Notes under the pieces: generated by a model
What the model was told of the DNA's origin: nothing
Seen by the model: only the letters and a program-made list of their open reading frames with translations
Database searches by the model: none
Assembly: GCA_018398575.1 (NCBI GenBank)
Contig: JAGTXZ010000014.1
Location: 2,046,001 to 2,110,000, forward strand
Direction: 5' to 3'
Source: Ampelomyces quisqualis
Lineage: Eukaryota > Ascomycota > Dothideomycetes > Pleosporales > Phaeosphaeriaceae
DNA: 64,000 bases
Shown: positions 59,077 through 64,000 of the stretch, piece by piece
Position numbering within the stretch: position 1 is the stretch's first letter
Layout of the letters: every line of letters starts with the position of its first letter
Translations under genes and position numbers: made by a program

Positions 59077-59953
59077 CTGTGACTGTTGTTTTCGTCTCGT
59101 TGTTCTTGTTCAGCATGTTCCTTTTTGAGCTACGACTCCTGATCTTCCACGGGTGATAGATACGGGGTTCGCCTTATATCCTGACGCAAGTCGAGTGTTG
59201 TCCATGCCTGAATACTGGGTAGTGTTTACATACGACTAGCACGTGTTCGATTAGATGTTGATATGAGTTGTACCATCCTACTTCACATCAAGAACACGGA
59301 ACTCTGGTTACCCGTTACACAAAAGGTCCGAGGTACACGCGGTCACGCTGCCTACAAAGAGAAAGAGAAAGAGATGTCTAGAGAGTTTTTTTTTCACGCG
59401 AGCGGGTACTAGATGGACATGTATTGTCAGTGCTGACTTTTTGGCTCTACTTGCGAAGATAGTATTGTATAGTTGTCTAAAGCGGATGTAAACCTTCATT
59501 AAGTGCCAGTCTAAAGAGAGATTTGCCTGTGGGGTGCACGTAGGATATCAGCCAAAAGGAGAAAGTCCGAAGAGACCAAGGTGCCGACGCCCAATTCCAG
59601 TCTTGTACAGGGACGCCAAACTCCGGCTGCCGACCCTTTGAAGCTTCTACTCGAAGCGTGAACTGCCGCTGTCCCAAAATGACGGGATGAAAAGCCTTGC
59701 AACATAGGAAATTTAGTTTGGAAGATACAGATGAAATTAGCCTGTACTGAGACAAAGTGATTGGGAAATAGGCGCAAAGTTCCGTCAAGGCACGTGCGAG
59801 CCTCAATGCAGGCACCGGAGCAATCGAGATAACACGCCGGTTCGCAGGGATGAGGTTTTTGTGATAACACAGGGGTATAGTTCCTGCCGAAAAACACCTG
59901 GGGAATGAGCTCGAGAGACAAACGTACTAGTGATACAAAAAGACACGAGGGGC
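59077..59953. other. Intergenic region between convergent genes
   Basis: About 880 bp of 3' flanks for the 2EXR gene and the C2H2 factor. Overlapping ORFs on the minus strand (59,477-59,975) have no domain and probably lie in the 3' untranslated part of the C2H2 gene. Confidence 0.5.
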
Positions 59954-61480
59954 CTATTGCACCGCGGGGGCCCACAGGTCATTACCCATACGTTGCGGGT
60001 TGGCGTTGTAGTGGTCGGGCTCGGTGCTGTTAGGGCGGCGGATGTTGTGGTTCTGGTAGTACATGCTGTTCTGTGTGTTGCCATACTGTGGCTCGGGGTA
60101 GACGTAACCGTTGTCAGCCTGTCCTGGCGAGGGAAGAGCTTGCTGGGATGGTGATTGCCAACCCATGGCAGACATGTGGGGGCTGACATTCGCGCTCGTG
60201 GTGCCACCAGACTGATTGTGGTTTGCAGTGGTGGGAGGCTCCAGGATAGGAGGAGGTCCATACGCGCTCGGGTGAGAGGTGATGGCAGGACGCGAGCCGC
60301 TGACACTTGAATTGTACGACTGCGTGGTCAAGGCTGGAGACGCACGCGGGCTGGGTTGAGGCATCTCATTGCGCATGTGGGGTGGAACGTTCATGCCACC
60401 CATGTAGGCGTAGTCGGTAGCCTGACGATGCATACTAGGAACAACACCCGCAGGCATGCCGTTGGCAGGCGAAAGCGACATATTGCGGTCGCCCGGCGAA
60501 GGGGTGTTCAGTGGCGACGCATTCTCGGAGTAATCACCGCCGTCGGAGCGGCCAGTCCTACTGGGTGCAGCAGCACGCGAGGCGAGTGCAGCAGCGGTGG
60601 CGGCAGCAGCCTCTTCCACAGTGCCAGTGTGATGGTTCTGATGGCGGGTCAGGGTGGTGCGACGGGTGAAAGTCTTTTGGCAGTCGGCATAAGGGCACTT
60701 GTACGGGCGCTTTCCAGAATGAATGCGGCGATGTCTCGCAAGGGAGCTTGAGTCACTGAAGGGCTGTGCAGAGTGTTAGTCGTGTGTTGCGTTGCGGGGC
60801 CGGGAGGTGATGGTTGTACCTTTCCGCATCGTTCACACATGTGGGGCTTCTCGCCGGTGTGGACGCGTTGGTGGACAGTCAGCGCGGACCGCTGGATAAA
60901 CTGTTTCCCGCAGTTGGGGTAGTCGCACACGTGCGGACGGATGCCACTGTGGATACGTTCTGTACTTGTCAGTGCGTGCTTTTTGCAGTTGAGGCCCAAG
61001 CTCCCTACCATGACGTGCAAGGTCACTGCGTCGCGCGAAGCCCTTGCCACACGTCGAACACGCGAACGCCTTGGGCGGGCCCGCGTCGGAGACGGGTCGA
61101 CCGCCCTGGTGTTGCTGCTGGTCGGGCACTTGCTGCTGCTGGGCATACGCGTGCTCGGGCGGCTGGGGAATGTAGGCGTTGTTGTTGAGCATGGGCATCG
61201 GGGACGGGTACCGCATGCCGTTCATGTGCTGCGGCATGGCTGGGTACGAGGGAAGCGGCTGCTGCGGTTGCTGCGAGGAGTAACGCGACGAGTCGGAGGG
61301 GTGGGGGGAGACGCCGCGTTCAGAGCCGTTTTCCGACTTGATGCGGCCGTTAGTCATGTAGGGCGGCGCGCCGAAGTGCTGCGGCTGCATTTCGTGCGGC
61401 ATGGCGTGCTGCATTCCGAACGAGGGTCCTGTTCCTGCGTATGCTGTTAATCGCGCGTTCAAGATGGTGTCCAGTTCCAT
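59954..61480 (-). CDS. Four-finger C2H2 zinc finger transcription factor
   Basis: A 473-residue nuclear protein in three exons: 61,009-61,480, 60,820-60,959 and 59,954-60,763, with introns of 49 and 56 bp. The fingers become complete only after splicing: finger 1 CSTCGKGFARRSDLARHERIH (141-161), finger 2 CDYPNCGKQF with HQRVH, finger 3 CERCGKPFSDSSSLARHRRI with a final His, finger 4 CPYADCQKTFTRRTTLTRHQ with HH. Intron 1 splits the codon just after the first zinc-binding His of finger 1, and intron 2 lies inside finger 3. The N-terminus is Gln/Pro-rich. After the fingers comes an Ala-rich helix (EEAAAATAAALASRAAA) and a Ser/Pro/Asn-rich tail. The ortholog is not recognised. The frame extends to 61,525 without ATG; MELDTILNARL at 61,480 is the start. 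A donor at 61,945 suggests a 5' UTR intron. Confidence 0.9.
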
Positions 61481-64000
61481 GTCTGGCGGCGAGGGCCTCG
61501 CGTGAGAGCGTGGGCGGGAGGGCACGACAGAGCCGGCGAACCAGGGACGGGATGGTGCGCACCAGTGAAGGGAGTGAAGGCGGGCTGGCGGTGAGCCTCG
61601 CGTTTGCGCGGCGCGATGTGGCCGTGACGGTGCGCAACGAAAGGGTGCGGCCGCCGTGGTGGTGGTGGCCCGGGTCTGGCTGTCGAGCTGTCGGATCAGA
61701 CCGCGTGTAGGTCAATGCAGAGGCTGCACTAGATGGCGAGGTCAGTCGGTGGGTTGGGCAGAGGTGCAGACGCGCCGGAGCAGGCGGGAGCAGAACAAGG
61801 AGTCGCGCCCAAGCACCATGCGTCGGGGAGGGCACGCTGGCCACGTCCTGCAGGTCGAAAAGGGGAATCGGGCGGTGAAGGGCCTGCAGCGGCACAGCGC
61901 GGGCTGCGCGGCGCCGCCAGAGGGCTGCGGGCGGGGTGTACATACCTGTTACCTGGGAGAGCAGGAGGCCGGCAAGAGGTCGGGCAGGGCAGGAGGAGGC
62001 CGTGATGGGGGACGTGAGGGCGGAGGGTATTTGGCGCTGGCTTCTTCTTTGCTCCTGTTGCGCTTTGGGCGGATCGGGCCTAGCGCGGATCCGAGTCGCC
62101 CCTTCCTGACTACGGAGGACTGATGTGCAGGCAGGCGCGGTGCACGCACGGTCAGAGCGCTACGCCGCCAGCCTCACGCCTCACGTCTTGAAACTGCGAA
62201 GCGAACCTTCTGTGTGTCTGTCGGTCCCTCTGGACGGCCGGCACGAGCAGGCCGAGCGGGTGGCCGGGTTCCAGCGTCGGTTGCGATTACCCGACAGTGT
62301 GCAAGGCTTCCGGGCGCTGACTGTGTCTTTGCTTCAGAGACGCGGGACACTGCTGGCTGTGCTGGCCTTTTGCTCTTTTCTACCGAGCAGTCGACAGTGG
62401 TTGGTGAGATACAGCCTAGCCGGACGGGGCACTCGATGCTGCGGGAGCCTGGCAGTTGACGGCTGGTCACCGTATGTGCAGAGAACTGAGGTAGTACAGT
62501 CAAGTCGAGCAGACAGGCACCACTCCAACGCCAGGCGCCAGCCCTATCCCTGTGTTCATCTCGTGCATACGGCTTCACCCTACCATGATCTGCCCTAGTC
62601 GTCCGCTGCTAAATCTCAGGGCGCTGGGGCATTCTTGCGCCCATGTTTGAGTCATGTGCGCAGAGTATCTACTCCGCGGGACTGACGGCCGAGCGGAGCA
62701 TTCAGGCCGACCACCAATCGACACCATCATGTGTACCTGCGTATTCTGTACATTATTACCCTCATTCCCTGAAGCACGCTGGAAGACGATGCACTGTCCA
62801 AGCGATGGAGCTGTTTCAAGGAGGCCCGGGTGCGCTTCTCGAAGGCCGGTAGAAGGAGGGCGACGCATCCCCTTGCAACAACCATGGATGGCCCGGACAC
62901 GGTGCAGCAGGCGACAACTTTGGAGCCGCTGGTAGGTCCGAGCATTTGCAACACTCCTGAACACACCAACGCTGTGACTCTGCGGCCGTGTTGCCGACTG
63001 GTAGAATGTGAGTTCCTCTGGCAAGGCTGCGAAAAATACCCCATGGGCAGAGGGCACCGTGTGCCGTGCACCAGAGGCAGCGTCCGTGCAAGTCATGGAC
63101 CTGACCTCATCGGCACATGGTTGCTATCAGCCGTGTCAATCATGCTACAGTCTCGGAGTGTTTGTCCTTTCCACACCGTGGAGCATGCAGAAGAATGGAG
63201 CGCCAAGAAGTAAAAGGTGCATCCCCATTTCCGAGCGGCTACGCAGTGAAACAATCGCCGACACATGCATAGGTACGGAGTGCCTTTCTTGAAGGAAGCC
63301 CAGCTGCCTTTGCTATCTGCGTGCCATCATACTGCGCCCGTTTGAGCAGCACCGCTGCCGCTGCCCGGCTGTTTCACCATCCCCTGGCCTATTCTTGTCG
63401 TCAACGGCACACCATTCGTCACAGTGCCATGTGCTCTGTGTCATGGACTCGTGGACTCATCGTGGCATGACACTGGCCCAGCGGCTGTGGCCCCAACTCA
63501 GATGCAGCCCCTTTGCGCCCATTATCGATCCCAGCGTTAACGTCCCGGAGCCAGGGGCGACTTTTCGCACCCATGGCACGCACCCAAGCGTCCTTCTAGA
63601 AATTGTGTAGAAGGACGCTTGGACGACCCAGTCAGAGAGCCAGACAGCGCTTTGCGCGCTTGGACCTCTTTGTCGTTTTCATTTCAGAATCAGAACCCCT
63701 TTACTCAACCCCTTGTGCACGCAGAACAACCATGTGAGAGATTGGAAACACAGATATACCGAACACAGCATGGCGTGACGCTTGTCGCTGCCTGGATGTC
63801 GAAACACATCTGAGCAGGGGGCTGCTCTTACGTTCCATCGAGCGCCTTGTCGCGTGTTACTTAACCGGCGTCTTGAGGAAAACGCCGTCCCTCCTTTTAG
63901 CCTTTTGTGCGAAGCTAGGTCGCCGCCGATGCATCAAGATTCAAGAGCGGGCCATGGCGTTACGGGTTTATTGCGCACCGTGATGCCGGACCCCCAGATG
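61481..64000. other. Upstream region of the C2H2 gene to the window end
   Basis: About 2.5 kb with many overlapping GC-driven ORFs on both strands but no recognisable protein. The left part is probably a long leader and promoter of the C2H2 gene, with a possible UTR intron from donor GTATGT (minus, at 61,945) to an AG just before the ATG. A perfect 15 bp hairpin lies at 63,584-63,622. Confidence 0.5.
63584..63622. repeat. Perfect 15 bp inverted repeat with 9-base loop
   Basis: CCAAGCGTCCTTCTA (63,584-63,598) and TAGAAGGACGCTTGG (63,608-63,622) are exact reverse complements around GAAATTGTG. No T run follows on either strand, so it is unlike a bacterial-type terminator. It could be a terminator or processing structure for a transcript not annotated here, or a foldback insertion. 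Confidence 0.8.

Noticed and set aside
62575..63096. 173-codon minus-strand ORF near the right end
   Set aside because: Several equally long ORFs overlap it in other frames and none resembles a known protein or has splice continuity.

Overview
The window looks like nuclear DNA of a filamentous ascomycete. Most spliced genes carry 48-60 bp GT-AG introns, and the products are typical of fungi (Zn2Cys6 factor, 7TM-RGS protein, 2EXR protein, GDP-mannose pyrophosphorylase, CPS1-type carboxypeptidase). A long AT-rich block shows repeat-induced point mutation (RIP), so Dothideomycetes is a reasonable guess, but no marker here proves the class.

Layout. Bases 1 to about 13,505 are a gene-free RIP block. 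It holds a dead Ty3/gypsy chromovirus (about 6.8-10.0 kb, + strand), several degraded coding frames I could not name, tandem repeats, a pair of outward-facing inverted arms and a younger-looking foldback element (11,794-12,222). At about 13.5 kb the composition changes abruptly and gene-rich DNA runs to the end. Genes in order: stress-response A/B barrel protein (+), protein farnesyltransferase beta (-), cupin (-), large Zn2Cys6 factor (+), aldo-keto reductase (-), three-unit polyubiquitin (-), 2H phosphoesterase-like protein (+), GDP-mannose pyrophosphorylase (+), beta-carbonic anhydrase (-), MFS transporter (-), Lsb1/Pin3-type SH3 protein (-), short-chain dehydrogenase (-), 7TM-RGS protein (+), CPS1-like M20 carboxypeptidase (+), a 5'-truncated LINE remnant (-), HSPA12-like Hsp70 (-) divergent from a 783-residue protein of unknown function (+), epsin (+), a 2EXR-type protein (+) and a four-finger C2H2 factor (-).

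Most genes are unrelated housekeeping or regulatory genes, with no biosynthetic cluster or operon-like unit. Loose functional links are GDP-mannose synthesis for wall and glycoprotein mannosylation, prenylation of Ras/Rho and G-protein gamma subunits by farnesyltransferase with G-alpha control by the RGS protein, and endocytosis and ubiquitin (epsin, Lsb1-like SH3 protein, polyubiquitin). Exon models were built by hand from splice sites, reading phase and protein-family continuity.

The most interesting locus is the 3' end of the SH3 gene (36,433-36,534). Its last 14 codons, stop included, are tandemly duplicated with a 54 bp period. The duplication creates a possible 54 bp intron, and the two copies differ almost only at silent positions, so the gene appears to offer two equal-length alternative C-termini. 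Next is the mutation context of the RIP block, where C seems to be lost between a pyrimidine and a purine (YCR/YGR depleted) rather than at every CpA.
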